Below the pieces are notes generated by a model, which saw only the letters and a program-made list of their open reading frames with translations, made no database searches and had not been told where the DNA came from. From positions 230,709,152-230,773,151 of the forward strand of contig CM060981.1 in the NCBI GenBank assembly GCA_030765065.1: 64,000 nucleotides of DNA, written 5' to 3'. The first letter of the stretch is position 1. The number at the start of each line of letters is the position of its first letter. This document shows, piece by piece, positions 11,441-22,386 of the stretch. Made by a program: the position numbers and the translations under genes. Source of the stretch: Deroplatys truncata (Eukaryota > Arthropoda > Insecta > Mantodea > Mantidae).

Positions 11441-11599
11441 TGGTCTGTAATTGTTGGAGTGACAAATGTATTGCCTCTACTTCGACACCTAAGTTAGTTT
11501 TAATTTTAGTTGTAACTAAAATTTCAAATTTGAATATGGGGTGCTCCTTTAATATTTAATATATTCTAACACTTTTTTCTAAATGTTTATCATACTTAC

Positions 11600-11822
11600 T
11601 TCCTGTCTTCGCAGCTAAAGGCAGGGTGGATCAGGCTGTAGGAAAGCAGTTGTCGAGCCTTATCAATATGAGCACCCGTATCCACAGTGTGGTTCAGCAC
11701 CTTATGTATCACTGATATATACCGAGCCTTTGTTTCATTATTGCCTGGACGCAGGAGTGGAACATGAAGAAGCAGTTGGGCGATAGCTGCATCACTTTCA
11801 GCTGGTAAGCTGCTGATGAACC
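11600..11822 (-). CDS. smg: Smaug second coding exon
   Basis: Second coding exon of smaug, 223 nt, entered in phase 1 and left in phase 2. The acceptor reads TTCTGTTAAAG|GG on the minus strand and the donor reads AGGAA|GTAAGT, a perfect donor. It translates to GFISSLPAESDAAIAQLLL, then a segment with VPLLRPGN, then the core HIDKARQLLSYSLIHPAF followed by SCEDRK. These blocks align in order with vertebrate SAMD4 proteins (LLTHLPLLKPGN and SRQLLSYALIHPA types), so this completes Smaug similarity region 1. Intron 1, between it and exon 1, is only 291 nt (11823-12113). No frameshifts or stops. Confidence 0.92.
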
Positions 11823-12113
11823 CTTTAACAGAAGCATGAAATTTCCAAAATGAGAACAGGAATTGCCAATAAAACCAGTAATGAAAGTATCATTTTTGAT
11901 TAATTCAAGTACATCCAGGATAAGTTATGTTCTTCAGTACAGTACATGCAATTAAGTGTCAAAATATGGCTAAACTGTTTGATTAGTGTTTTATATGGAA
12001 CAGTACAACTTATCTTAATTAAATGTCAACAAAAAAAGGTATGCAAAGCATTTAGTTTTTTAATTTCATGAAACCTGGACATTTGTCCGAAATTTAATGT
12101 ATAAAATGGATAC
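11823..12113 (-). other. Smaug intron 1 (291 nt)
   Basis: Short intron between the first two coding exons, bounded by GTATCC and TTAAAG on the minus strand. No repeats recognised in it. Confidence 0.85.
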
Positions 12114-12348
12114 CTGGGTTGTTTGCTTGTTGTTCATGTAGCTGCAATTCCTGGGAATCTCCAATTGTCTGATCCAAAACAAGAGATAAAAAGCGAGCGT
12201 TGACATGAGTCACCCTCTTGATGAGCGAATACAGGGCTACAGTCCTCTCGCATTCATTCCATTGATCAAACCAAGATGAAATTGTATTCACTTGCTCTCG
12301 GAACATGATGCAGAAGGAATTACTGGGATTCCCCTTCCCGCTGCCCAT
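12114..12348 (-). CDS. smg: Smaug (SAMD4-type) first coding exon
   Basis: First visible coding exon of a Smaug/SAMD4 homologue, an RNA-binding post-transcriptional repressor that in animals binds stem-loop recognition elements through its SAM domain and recruits deadenylation machinery. The exon encodes 78 residues plus one base. From residue 15 it reads MFREQVNTISSWFDQWNEC and continues through RTVALYSLIKRV, FLSLVLDQ and ANNPG. This is the highly conserved Smaug similarity region 1, which opens the protein in vertebrates at the equivalent MFR. The exon ends CAG|GTATCC at 12114 (donor, phase 1). The ATG at 12348 gives 14 extra residues before the conserved MFREQ, so the Met at 12306 is an alternative start. 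Immediately upstream on the minus strand is TTTTGCATTTGCAG, a good acceptor, so 5' UTR exon(s) probably lie further right. Family identity is recalled from knowledge of the family; the splice phases are seen directly. Confidence 0.92.
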
Positions 12349-12364
12349 GCTGCAAATGCAAAAG
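12349..12364 (-). promoter_or_regulatory. Probable splice acceptor upstream of smaug ATG
   Basis: On the minus strand CTTTTGCATTTGCAG lies one base before the putative ATG. It has a modest pyrimidine tract and a CAG, as expected for an acceptor joining an upstream 5' UTR exon. I could not identify the partner exon. Confidence 0.45.
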
Positions 12365-12782
12365 TCTGTCAGCCTGACAATATCTTAATGCTATAATCAA
12401 GTTTTCCGAGCTTGTCACTCATGAAACCCAACAATTTTAACACAAGATTGAAAATGAACTGCAATTCACTTCATAGCAGTGTAACAATTAAATCTCATCA
12501 TCCTGATAATTCCATTCATGTACCAATGATAACCCCAAAAGAGAATATTTAAATTTCAACTTTTCAAAAGGTCCTTAGCAATGTAATTTTAGTTTTATGT
12601 TTATCTAGATATGTAATTTTTTCACACATATTTCCTTAATGTGCAGCTTTCTGGCCAAGGCTATAAAATGAGAAATTCTTATTAATGATTACATCCTTAT
12701 TTTTGAATTTGCTAAAAAGTTAAATTAAATTTAAAATTAAATTAAAAAATTAAATTTTATTGGTTTTAATTATCACAAAATA

Positions 12783-12910
12783 TCATATTCCATCTGGCTT
12801 TTCAACCCAGAGGTCACAGGTTGGATTGCTGCCTGGAACAGGGAATTTTTCCTTAAATTCCCTTTCCTCCTCAGTCAGGAAGTATGAATATGGGAATGAA
12901 TTTGAGTATG
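12783..12910 (+). repeat. SINE fragment (family S4)
   Basis: CTTTTCAACCCAGAGGTCAC and GGTTGGATTGCTGCCTGGAA match the block at 4735-4840 (inverted) and the B-box part of the SINE at 53416. Confidence 0.6.
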
Positions 12911-12982
12911 TTTCTTCAATAGTTAATATTAAAGAGTCCATATATAGCGTAACAGTTTTAATACATAGATACAAATCCTAAT

Positions 12983-13259
12983 TTCTTCTTTTTAGGGGAC
13001 TTCAGTGACCTCAAAAATGATATCAAATTTTTGAATGGAATACAACATTTCTTCTATGAAGTTATTCATTTATTCATTCATTCACTATTGCCTAAACAGA
13101 GTTGTGAAAATATATGGTTTCTTAAGTGTTTCTATTATTGATAGATATTTTGCACTACTTGCAATATCTAATACAGAATTGTGTGTCTAGCTAATGAAAG
13201 CCATAGTCACGGCAACCCAACACAACAATAGGGACAATTATTATTATTATTAATTGTTG

Positions 13260-13299
<40 letters not shown>

Positions 13300-13666
13300 A
13301 TCGCAAAATGATCAGAAAATTGAAGGTTAACAGAACTTCAGCAGTGCTAAAAATTACACATCAGTAGCGTTTTGGGTGTGCCATCAGACATTTCAGCAAC
13401 CCCTTTACAATGGACTCAGCTTTAATGGGAAATGTTGAATTACAATAATCTGACCTCACTTACCAACGTGAAACTATTTTGTATAGATTGATATGTTGAT
13501 ATTCCAACTGGTAGAATGATTACTGTCACCAAAGAATTGGTGTATTTGGTAACGCTTTATGTCCGTGACATAAGGCACAATCATTACTCCCTTTCTGAAA
13601 ACAGCTAACCGTCACTGATAGGACACCTTTCAACCCTGTGAAATGACATACTTTATTGCCTTTTTA
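12983..13666 (+). repeat. Repeat F copy 1 (inverted pair)
   Basis: About 680 bp, homologous in inverse to 17385-17968. Shared blocks include TTTTTAGGGGACTTC, ACCTCAAAAATG, GCTAATGAAAGCC, TTAATGTATCGCAAA, CCAAAGAATTGGTG, CGCTTTATGTCCGTGACATA and GACTGATAGGACACCTTTCA. Contains an (ATT)n tract. Nature unknown. Confidence 0.7.
13240..13298 (+). repeat. (TTA)n/(TTG)n microsatellite
   Basis: Imperfect ATT repeats interrupted by TTGTTGTTG, inside repeat F copy 1. The other F copy lacks it at this place. Confidence 0.85.
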
Positions 13667-14529
13667 ATATGCTTATCTACTTTTGTAATATAAGGGGAAA
13701 AAAGTTAACAAAATCATTATTTACAATCTTTCAAAAAAATTTAATGGAAGGAAAGTGATAAAACTTTCAGTTTCCAGATTGTTTTACAGTAGGAGGAAAC
13801 TACATACTACAGAAGTTGTTTGACATGGTAGAAATATGAACTGCCTTGTTCATTGCCTTAGGAAATTTTACTATCTGAGTTACGACATTCATATATACAT
13901 ATCAATTTCATATTAATGTCTTCCTCCTACTCTACACAAAATAACCAGTATTTTTATAAAATGCACAAATACTATCATAAAGTTAATATTAGCAGAAGAC
14001 TCTAATTAACAAAGAACTAATAGAAAGCAAGGAATTTTAACCATGTTAAATCCATTAATTTAGGCAAAAGGTAGACTTGTTGAAGCTTTTAGTCACAAAC
14101 ATGACAAACTCCAAGTTGTTTGACCTTAAATCTCAAAAGCCCTTATATAGAAAATTATTAATGATGTCTTCTTTTAAATAAGTCATCAGACTTGAAAAAG
14201 TAGGCTTTTTCAATTTACTTAAGGTGGGTTGGAACTAGTAACACTAAATAACTTGACAGTAGTTCAGGCCTACCTTAAATAAATTTCAATACACATCACT
14301 GCTTCTAGCTTCTTTCTGTATATTAAAACTTTTTCAAGTTTCTGGTCACAATATGACAAACTCTAAATTGTTCAGTGTTAAATCTCTTAAAAGCTACTTA
14401 TAAAGAAAATTGCTTGTGATTTTCTTCTTTTAGATAATTTAAAAAAATTTCAAAGCAATCCAATACGGAAAGTAATAAAGATCCCAGGATATTAAAAAAT
14501 TGATTGTGACGCTACGTGATGCTTTCCAT
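13667..14529. other. AT-rich DNA without recognised features
   Basis: No exon, RNA gene or known element seen. Two related short segments (TTTTAGTCACAAACATGACA near 14084 and TTCTGGTCACAATATGACAA near 14340) suggest an old internal duplication. Confidence 0.4.
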
Positions 14530-15232
14530 CACAAACAACCTCCTTTTAACTTTCTCTAAAAACCCATTTTTAGAAAAAGGTCCACACGAGTGTGTGTGAA
14601 TAGCGTAACTCAAAAACGAAGAGTGTATTGGTATTTACGTTCAGTATCTTTCAAAGATGTGACATGAAAATTTTCAAAAAAATCTGCTCCAATCCAACTA
14701 CCCTTTATATTGAAGATTTTTTGAAATTTATTTTCTCAAAAATGTCTAAAGATTACATGACAAATAAAATGTATATATTGAATTTTCTGGGAATAGCCTA
14801 TGAAGTCCTCTTCATTCGGAAGTAATTTTGTAATACACAAAAAAAATGCACATCTCTTTAAAACTCAAATTTATTTCAAGTAACTTTTTTTGTGGCATAA
14901 GTCAATTCTGAGATATCCATTATTAATGATTCAAATCATTCAATAATTTATAATTATTTTTTTAAGTCCTGTCAATTTTCAGTTGTGTTGTGATTGTATG
15001 GAAAGAATATGAAATTTTAAGGACAGCATATAGCGTCCAGTTCTTTAACATTTTACTATCGTTGTTCTCTTCGTATCTATAACGAAATGTATTATGTACC
15101 TATTTCTCGTTTATCTGGATTAAAATGAAGTAGATAGAAAAATATACTTTAGTAACAATAGTCTGTATACCCACTAATAAACGATGGAGGTTAGAGAAAG
15201 TAATGTGAATGTATCACATCAGAATTTTTATT
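14530..15232 (+). repeat. Repeat A copy 7
   Basis: Begins TTTTAACTTTCTCTAAAAAC, having lost about 100 bp after the terminus. Then GTGTGTGTGAATAGCGTAAC and the middle blocks, ending TTAGAGAAAGTAATGTGAAT with the hairpin partner ATCACATCAG. Confidence 0.8.
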
Positions 15233-15990
15233 TAGAGATCGCTATCTTTGTGGTTGATTCTTACAATATTATTTATTTACTGTAGCAAAATAAGCTCACA
15301 AGTCCAAAATTTTCACACTTGATTTTTTTCACAAACACATTTGTTGAACAGCTCAGTTGTCTTGAAGAAATGTTTTAGTACGTGTTAACATCAAGAATAG
15401 CCTATAAACTGATAGTTACAGTGGAATTTCACCCAATTTCAAAAATGGTCATGCAAGATGGGGAATCAACACTTGTTTATAAAAAATGTATTTTTGTCCG
15501 TAACGATCACAAGCAGGAAAGGAGAAAAATAATTATGGCTTTTCAAACAGAAAAGCTACATCACACTAAACTTCTCAAATTTAAAACATAGAACTTACAC
15601 TTCATCCTGGAAACAATGCAACAGCTAATGCTATGAAAAGTCCTTTGGCATAAATTGTATCTTTTAATGTTCTCTAGAATTTATACTAACAGAGAAAGAG
15701 GTTTGTATGGAAATAGTGTAAAAGAAACTAAAAAAGAGTGAAAAAGTTGGCATGATGCTTAACATGTAAAAGACCACACTAATTGATTGCAGCAGATATT
15801 AATAAATTTCAATTAGACAGAAATGAGATAGAAGTTCTCATAGATCTCTCTGTGTAGATAGCTACACAGTTCTGAGCTCTATAATTATTAGAATGGGTGT
15901 AGTGAAAATTAAGTTAAGAAAAGGTAAATAGAAATAACAACTGTGACAAAATTGGAGAAAATCATGAAAGATAGAGATGTTAAGACATGC
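15233..15990. other. No recognised feature
   Basis: AT-rich. A 69-codon open stretch at 15382-15591 resembles nothing I know and has no splice or repeat support. Confidence 0.35.
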
Positions 15991-15999
15991 ACTAAAATC

Positions 16000-16425
16000 A
16001 ATATATAGAAACACTGATATTTCCCACAGTCACCAATGGCAGAGAAACTTGGACCACAAATAAGACAGAAGAAGAATCGATGCCTTTGAATTACGGCTAT
16101 GGAGATTACTCAGAATTCCTTGGGCAAAAGAATAGATCAATGCTGGAAGAAGCAAAACTTTTGTAGTTCCTAGGTGCCACAATGGTGAAAAGGTATCTGA
16201 AATATTTTGGAAATATAATGAGGGCAAAGGGCTCACTGGAACAAGACATCATGTTTGGACAGGTGTAAGGATAAAGGAAGTGGGAGAAACCAAGGACATA
16301 CTGGGTCAGTAAAGTGAAGCAAGACACTGGAGTCAAATGGGCAGACTTGAAAGAAATAGTGCACGGCAGGGAAGAATGACAGAGTGTTATTACACAGATT
16401 GGAAATGGCAAACAAACACATTTAC
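16000..16425 (+). mobile_element. Non-LTR retrotransposon RT C-terminal scrap
   Basis: In shifting frames reads DRRRIDAFELRLWR, LLRIPWAKE and, frameshifted, the counterparts of YFGHIMRAKGSLEQDIMFGQ and GRPRxxW. This is the well-known C-terminal block of many insect LINE RTs (IDAFExWxWRRxLRI..., RRLxYFGHIxR). Many frame changes; a dead fragment. Clade not assignable. Confidence 0.65.
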
Positions 16426-16547
16426 ATTATATCATAAGAAAAGCCAATGGCAAACCAATATTCAGTAGTTTCATATCTAGAAAAATCTAGGAGTCTGCTT
16501 GACTAGAAGGACTACTATGATTTTCCGTAGCAAGCATGTCTCTTATA

Positions 16548-16960
16548 ATTTCCCAGCTATACAAAATTCATTAACAATGAGTGTTTAACGCTATTCACAG
16601 AAATAAGCCATACATTTTGTCATAACAATACTTATTTTAAATGTATAACAAACTCATTTGGTGCATTTTTGAGAAAATGAATTATGAAAAATATTTCAAA
16701 CAGCGGGTTGAGTAAGAGGAATTGATGAAATTAAACTCTTACAAGACACATAAGTAGGTACCTGTAAAATTTGGTGTTTATTCGACTTTTCACTTTTTAA
16801 TTTTGCTATTCACAGATACATAGGGGCATTTTTGGGTTATTTCTAATTTTTACATACATGCCAGGAAACCCTAAAGCCTGCATTTCTGTAAATCCCAGAT
16901 ATTTAATTTTTGGATCGAATGCAATACTTCCTCTTAGCTAGGCGGTATAGAAACTAAAAA
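16548..16960 (-). repeat. Repeat A copy 8 (5' part, old)
   Basis: Minus-strand copy ending at the 5' terminus. Landmarks are AATTTGGTGTTTATTCGACT, TTGCTATTCACAGATACATA and TCGAATGCAATACTTCCTCT. No TG tract. Confidence 0.65.
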
Positions 16961-17384
16961 TACAAAGCAGCAAAAACAGTGAAAGCCCTTTAACGTAACT
17001 GATTTCTAATATCACCACACTGTGAACCTCTACGGATTATACATTTCTTTAATATTTTATATTAGATACAATGTACACACCAAAGTATGTTAGACGTATT
17101 GCCATTCACGTTTGTGCATATTGAGCACTCCATAGTCTCATGCAGTGGATAGATTAATACACTAACATTCCGAAGAGACATGTGTATTTGTAACGTACAC
17201 TCACCTAAGTTAGTGCACAAATCGCGGAAATAAATGAATTTGAGTCACACAAATACGGCTTGATAATTCATGAATATTTTTAACACATTAGTGACACCAC
17301 GTAGTGCTTCTTTATGCAAGACTGGTAAGTCCGAACGAGCAACTAAGATAAACAAGGAAATTGTAAAGGCTGGCCAACCCCAAG

Positions 17385-17968
17385 AATCAACTATGTATTG
17401 CGCCATTGTTCATTCTCAGGGCTGAAAGGTGGCCTATCAGTCACGGATTGCTGTTTTCAGATTCTTTACGTCGCGAACATAAAGCGTTGCTAAATGCACC
17501 AATTCTTTGGGGATGTTAACACATCAATCTATACTAAATAATTTCCACTTGATAAGTAAAATCGGGTTACTGCTATTTGACCTTTTTCCACTAGAGCTGA
17601 CAATTTAATATAAAGGAGTCAATGGAATGTCTGACGACGTACCTACCTAGAACCTACAGATACGTATGTAACTTTAAAAGCACCACCGAAGTTCCGTTTA
17701 CCTCCAATTTTCAAATCTCTTTGCGATACATTAATAACAATGACTGCACCTAATTGTTGGGTTGGCTAGGCTTTCATTAGCTGCGATTATTAATTATTTG
17801 ATACTAGATGCAAGTACTGCAAAATGTGTATTAGTAACACTTAAAACCCATCATATTTTCACAAGCTGTGTGTAGGCAGTCATTAATGAAGAATTTCATA
17901 AAGGAAATCTTGTACTCCATTAAACATTTTTTGAGGTCAACAGAAGCCCCCTAAAAACAAGAGAACAT
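17385..17968 (-). repeat. Repeat F copy 2 (inverted pair)
   Basis: Reverse-complement homologue of 12983-13666. Blocks include TTTTTAGGGGGCTTC, CTAATGAAAGCCTAGCCAAC, TTAATGTATCGCAAAGAG, CCAAAGAATTGGTGCATT and GACTGATAGGCCACCTTTCA on the minus strand. Confidence 0.7.
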
Positions 17969-18119
17969 AATTTTGGAAAGAAGGTCCTTGTATGCCGCAT
18001 TTAACTCCGGCAATCTTTAATGATGAAACGCGAAGAGTTTAATAAAACAAAATTTACCCTAAACAACTTTATTGATTTTTATTTTTTCAACAGTTTCTCT
18101 GAAATTTTTGATTAAAACA

Positions 18120-18312
18120 ATATATATTTGAAATAATGGTGCCACAAATAATATGCACGCTCTCGCACGCACGCGCACAAAAAGTATTTTCTAAAACGGT
18201 TTTCTATGGGTTCAGTGTATGTGAAGACATGCATTTGCTGTGAAATATCGATATCGAATTTTTGAGCCAATACTTCTTCTACTTACGATAGGTAAGTGGT
18301 AGAGAAAATAAA
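18120..18312 (-). repeat. Repeat A copy 9a (5' fragment)
   Basis: Old minus-strand fragment: CGCACGCACGCGCACAAAAA replaces the CA tract, then GAAATATCGATATCGAATTT and GGTAAGTGGTAGAGAAAAT. Confidence 0.6.
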
Positions 18313-18329
18313 CATAGTTCGGAATCTTT

Positions 18330-18443
18330 TATCTTATTTTAAGTAGCAAAAATTCCAGTTAAAACACTTTTTTCTAAAGCGTACATTATGGGTTCAGTGG
18401 ATCTCAAGACGTATATTTCCGGTGAAATTCGGTATCGAATTTT
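18330..18443 (-). repeat. Repeat A copy 9b (5' fragment)
   Basis: TTTTTTCTAAAGCGTACATT, GATCTCAAGACGTATATTTC and GGTATCGAATTTTT; then truncated by the full copy that follows on the other strand. Confidence 0.6.
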
Positions 18444-18575
18444 TACTCTCTCTACTACGTATAGTAAGTAGGGGAAGTATTATATTCCACCCAAAAATTC
18501 GATACCGAGATTTCACCGGAAATATATGTTTTGAGGCCCCCGGAATCCAAAAAAAAAAGCATTTTTGGAAACATG

Positions 18576-18625
<50 letters not shown>

Positions 18626-19337
18626 CAGCATAACTCAGAAACGAACAGTCGGATAAACACCAAACTTGGTATTTAGGTTCAGTATCTTCCGGAGATGCGA
18701 CACAAAGGTTTTCAAGAAAACCCCCCCACCCCAGATTACCCTTTACATGGAACATTTTTCGAAAATGTTAATTTTCTCAAAAATAGCTCTAACGATTTTG
18801 ATTAAAATATCCTATGTTTAAGATATTTTCATGACAAATGAAATGTATATCTCGAATTTTCTGGGAATGTCTCCAAAAGTATTCTTCATTGTGAACGACT
18901 TTTGCATAACTGGTAAACCATAAGAGATAGATTTTACTGCACAAAAAATATAGATCGTGTTAAAATACACAATTTATGTCATATACATTTTTTTGTTGTT
19001 GTTGAGTGAACCATTTTCGAGATATTGCTTGTTATTCCCTTAAGTTTTCCAATACTTATACTCTTTCTCAAATGGGAATTCGTTATTTATTTATTTATTT
19101 AGTTATTTTTGTCCTGGTAATGCAAAGAGAATGGAATACTGCACATAGCAACCAGCTCTTAAAATATTTGACTATCGCTTAAAGCCTGCCAATTCCCCTT
19201 GCATCTACAAGAAAATTAGCAATAAGTTTAACATCTCGATATCTCGATTAACATGAAGCATATAGAGAATAAGCGTTTGTAAGAATAGTTTGTACAAGAG
19301 TAGAGAAAGTCATGTGAGTGTAACACATCAGATTTTT
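18444..19337 (+). repeat. Repeat A copy 10 (full length)
   Basis: Complete young copy with (GT)22 at 18579-18622. 5' TTTTTACTCTCTCTACTACG, 3' GTAGAGAAAGTCATGTGAG plus TGTAACACATCAGATTTTTT. It abuts a minus-strand fragment at a T-run on its right. Confidence 0.87.
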
Positions 19338-19600
19338 TGTGTAGTACGTTTTGTCTATCTCTTATGGTTTACCAGTTATACAAAATTATGCAAATTCTTA
19401 ATGACAAGGTATTCACGAGCTATTCACAGAAAGTTCATGATATATAAAAATTAGGTCAAACATATGTTTGGGGTAGATGGGGTGGTTGGATATTCTTGAA
19501 AACCTTCGTGTCACATCATTTAGATACGGTGAACATAATACCAAGTTGGTCTTTTTCTAACTTTTCGGTTTTGAGTTATGCTAGACATGGATGTTTTTCT
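19338..19600 (-). repeat. Repeat A copy 11a (internal fragment)
   Basis: TTGTGTAGTACGTTTTGTCT, CTTATGGTTTACCAGTTATA, ATCTTGAAAACCTTCGTGTC, TTTTGAGTTATGCT on the plus strand: the reverse of the repeat A middle. Confidence 0.65.
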
Positions 19601-19750
19601 AAAAATGTGTTACATTCACATAAGTTTCTCTAACCATTATAGCTTATTCTAAAAGTTTGCATAAATAGTTTCATTACATATTTCGTTGTGGGTTCAAGAG
19701 GGATACAGGGAACAGAAGCGATAGTCGCATGTTTAAAAGCGGGTCCCCAT
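19601..19750 (-). repeat. Repeat A copy 11b (3' module)
   Basis: TGTTACATTCACATAAGTTT, CTCTAACC and the ATTTCGTTGTGGGTTCAAGA block: the reverse of a repeat A 3' end. Confidence 0.6.
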
Positions 19751-19773
19751 ACACTGGTTTGGAAATTTCACTT

Positions 19774-20568
19774 TTATACTTATAGTAAGTAGGGGAAGTA
19801 TTGTATTCTGCTCAAAAATTCACCGGAAATGTATGATGTGAGGCCCCCTGAACTCTCCAAAAAATCATTTTTAGAAAAAGGCCCGTGTGTGTATGTTTCT
19901 GTGAGCAGCGTAACTCAAAACGACCTTGGTATTTAGGTTCAGTACCTTCCAAAAATGCGACACGTAAATTTTCAAGAAAATGCCTCCACCTCGAACTACC
20001 CCTTATACGGAAAAATTTTGAAATTTTTGATATTTTAAAAATGTCTGTAACGACTTTGATTAAAATAACTCACAATTAAAGGTTTTTACATAACAATATG
20101 TAAATGTTACATATCTTGAATTTTCTGGGAATTGCCTGTTAAGTCCTTTTCATTCAGAAGGAAGATTGTAGAATCTTGTATAACTGGTAAACGTTAAGGG
20201 ATAGATAAAAACGTACTAAAAAAAAGTAGAACGTTTTAAAACACACAATTTATTCCAAATTGCTCTATTTATTTATTTTTTTTGTGGCATCAGCCATTTC
20301 CGAGATATATATCATTAATGTTCAATACTTAGCCATTCTTTTTAAGTGCTGTCGATTTAGTTTGTTTCGCGCGATAGCATGGAAGCAGTATGGAATTTTA
20401 AGGGCAGCGTATAGCGTCCAGTTCTTAAACATTTAACTATCGCTGTTTCCTTTGTACCTATAATGGAATGTGTAACGTTACTATTGCTGCAAAAGTTTAT
20501 TTGGATTAAAATGAAGTAGATAGAAAAATAAGCTTTAGCAAGTATAGTTTGTATACCTACTAATAAAC
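19774..20568 (+). repeat. Repeat A copy 12 (interrupted by a SINE)
   Basis: TATAGTAAGTAGGGGAAGTA at the start through CCTACTAATAAAC. It resumes at 21089 (GACATAAGGTAGAGAAAGTC, TGTATCACATCAG), so the SINE between is a later insertion. Confidence 0.8.
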
Positions 20569-21088
20569 CGAGTAGGATGGCTCAAGCGGTAACGTCTGTG
20601 GCGCGCATTCGGGAGGCCGCGGGTTCGATTCCCGCGGCCGACCTTCCAGACTCATGTTTTTTTCGGGGTTTCCATGGGTCGCTAGGCGAATGCTGGGAAG
20701 GTTCATCAAATCCCCCGAATTTCTTGTCCCTCCATTTTCATTTCACTTCACCTTTCATCTACTTGGTCTGTTTCAGGGTTGCAAGCGTCGCGGGAGTTGC
20801 ATGGCAGGGGCAAAGGATGCTCTTTATAAGCCTTCATCCCCCATAATGGGGCTGTCTACGAGTCCTGGGACCCCCAGTAGGGTGTGCAGCCTGCAGGTGG
20901 GAGCCGCTTGAACCAGCTGCCATCCGCGAAGTTTAAATCTGTAAAAAGCAGGGACCCTGCCCTCTGCCCTGTCTCCTCTCAACTCACCCCTCCCGAGGTT
21001 ACCCCGTCAGGGGCTTAGGCACAAAAGGTCTTATAGATCGAGGTGCCAAGTCCCCCTCCGTACCTAGTCCTACTCCTACCCTCTAAAA
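20569..21088 (+). mobile_element. tRNA-derived SINE (family S2), 520 bp
   Basis: tRNA-like head with an A box (GGATGGCTCAAGCGGTAACG) and B box (GCGGGTTCGATTCCCGCGGC). The body carries GAATGCTGGGAAGGTTCATC, shared with the SINE at 39.7 kb, and a C-rich tail. Inserted in repeat A copy 12 between the conserved ACTAATAAAC and GGTAGAGAAAG. An 89-codon open frame starting in the head is fortuitous. Confidence 0.8.
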
Positions 21089-21135
21089 ACGACATAAGGT
21101 AGAGAAAGTCATGTGAATGTATCACATCAGAATTT
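21089..21135 (+). repeat. Repeat A copy 12, 3' terminus
   Basis: GGTAGAGAAAGTCATGTGAA plus TGTATCACATCAGAATTTT, displaced by the SINE. Hairpin stem intact. Confidence 0.8.
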
Positions 21136-21480
21136 TGTTTTATAGCGTGAGAAAAAATGTGCCAACACTTAAAAAAATGACAAAATTATTGAGAAATTGA
21201 AACCAATAGTAACGGATATCTTGGAAATGTCTGATGCCATAAATATTTATTTGAAATAAATTGTGTGTTTTAAAGAGATTCTACATTTTTTTGGTGCAGT
21301 AAGTTTCTACCTATCTCTTATGGCTTACCTATTGTACAACATTATACATTATACAAAATTCTTCCGAATAAAGAAGTGTCTCAGGCTATTCCCAGAAAAT
21401 TCAAGATATAGGTACATTTTATTTATTATGTAACTATCCTAAATATACGGCATTTCTATAAAAATCCTCAGAATTATTTT
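21136..21480 (-). repeat. Repeat A copy 13 (middle fragment)
   Basis: Reverse of the middle blocks: AATTGTGTGTTTTAAAGAGA, TCTCTTATGGCTTACC, ATTCCCAGAAAATTCAAGAT. Confidence 0.65.
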
Positions 21481-22386
21481 TGGAAAATCTATAAACTATT
21501 AGTATAAAACCTGACCGCCCGCAGAGAGTTTTGCGTCTGGGTACCACGACATGGCACAGTCAACCGTGCCAGGACTCTTGTCTTCGCTTCTTAAATCTGT
21601 ATTCTTGTAAACCTGTATGTAAAATATAATAACATTAACTCTTACCTTATAGCAAATGCTGGAAATGTCATCCTTCCGCAGCTAAACAAACACTGTACCG
21701 GGTAAACACATTTAGATCGACACAATTTAGCTCGGCTACTATAATGTTTCATAAAATAACATTTACATACAAATATACGTTTCCAGGATGAAGTGTGTGC
21801 AGTGTTTGGTTATGGATATCGGAAGCGGAAGAGGATTTCGGTATTTAAGCGCAGTCGCCTATTGTGCTTCTGGTAACCTTCAGGAGCAAGAGGTGGAGCA
21901 CAGGACACAGAGGGCGACCAGATCCGAGGCTGCAGGCTCGGACACAGGCGGGTTCACTAAAGTCTCCAGATGTTACATCCCGACTACGTCGGAACCCTCC
22001 AAGGCCTCTCCTCAAGGAAAGGTCACTATGAGAGTCCGTCCCACATTGAACGCCAGGGCAGGTAGTTCCACAGAGCAAACCCCACTGCTATATGCCGCGC
22101 CCATCGTCCACTCGCCTGATCCTTCGTCCTAAACATTAAGGAATGAATTGACAGGAAACGGGGGGGGGCAGGAAAATTCGCAGCAGAGTATAATCAACCC
22201 CAGCTTCGTCTACTAACCAGGGAAAACCGCGAAAGAGCCCAACGTCAGATTGGCCGGAAAATGGGAATCACTGAATGGAGTTAATGCGAATTGCTGTCCG
22301 TTTTTAAAATACTACAGAAGTGGCAGTTGTTTATTTCGTAGATGTAACTTGAAGTCGAGAAATGTTCTTCAGTTCAGTTTGAGGCA
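21481..22386. other. Unassigned; slightly GC-rich stretch
   Basis: Contains a TATA-like GTATAAAACC near 21500 and an open frame of 114 codons at 21788-22132 that I do not recognise. No domain, no convincing splice sites and a composition not clearly coding. Possibly part of an unrecognised element or an untranslated exon. Confidence 0.3.

Larger units (their letters stand above)
4484..11599 (-). other. Smaug intron 2 (7.1 kb)
   Basis: Intron between exons 2 and 3, defined by GTAAGT at 11599 and TTTTAG at 4485. It is filled by a mariner remnant (about 5.9-7.0 kb), five repeat A copies (7.26-11.44 kb), a SINE fragment (4.74 kb) and a tRNA-like SINE head (10.2 kb). The stretches 4840-5850 and 7010-7260 hold nothing I recognise. 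Confidence 0.8.

Noticed and set aside
20571-20642. Functional tRNA gene
   Set aside because: A and B boxes are present, but the sequence continues into a SINE body and the acceptor stem does not close. The same applies to 10.2, 27.35, 53.4, 57.5 and 61.2 kb.
21788-22132. 114-codon open frame
   Set aside because: No recognisable domain, overlapped by an opposite-strand frame, no convincing splice or promoter context. Kept only as unassigned DNA.
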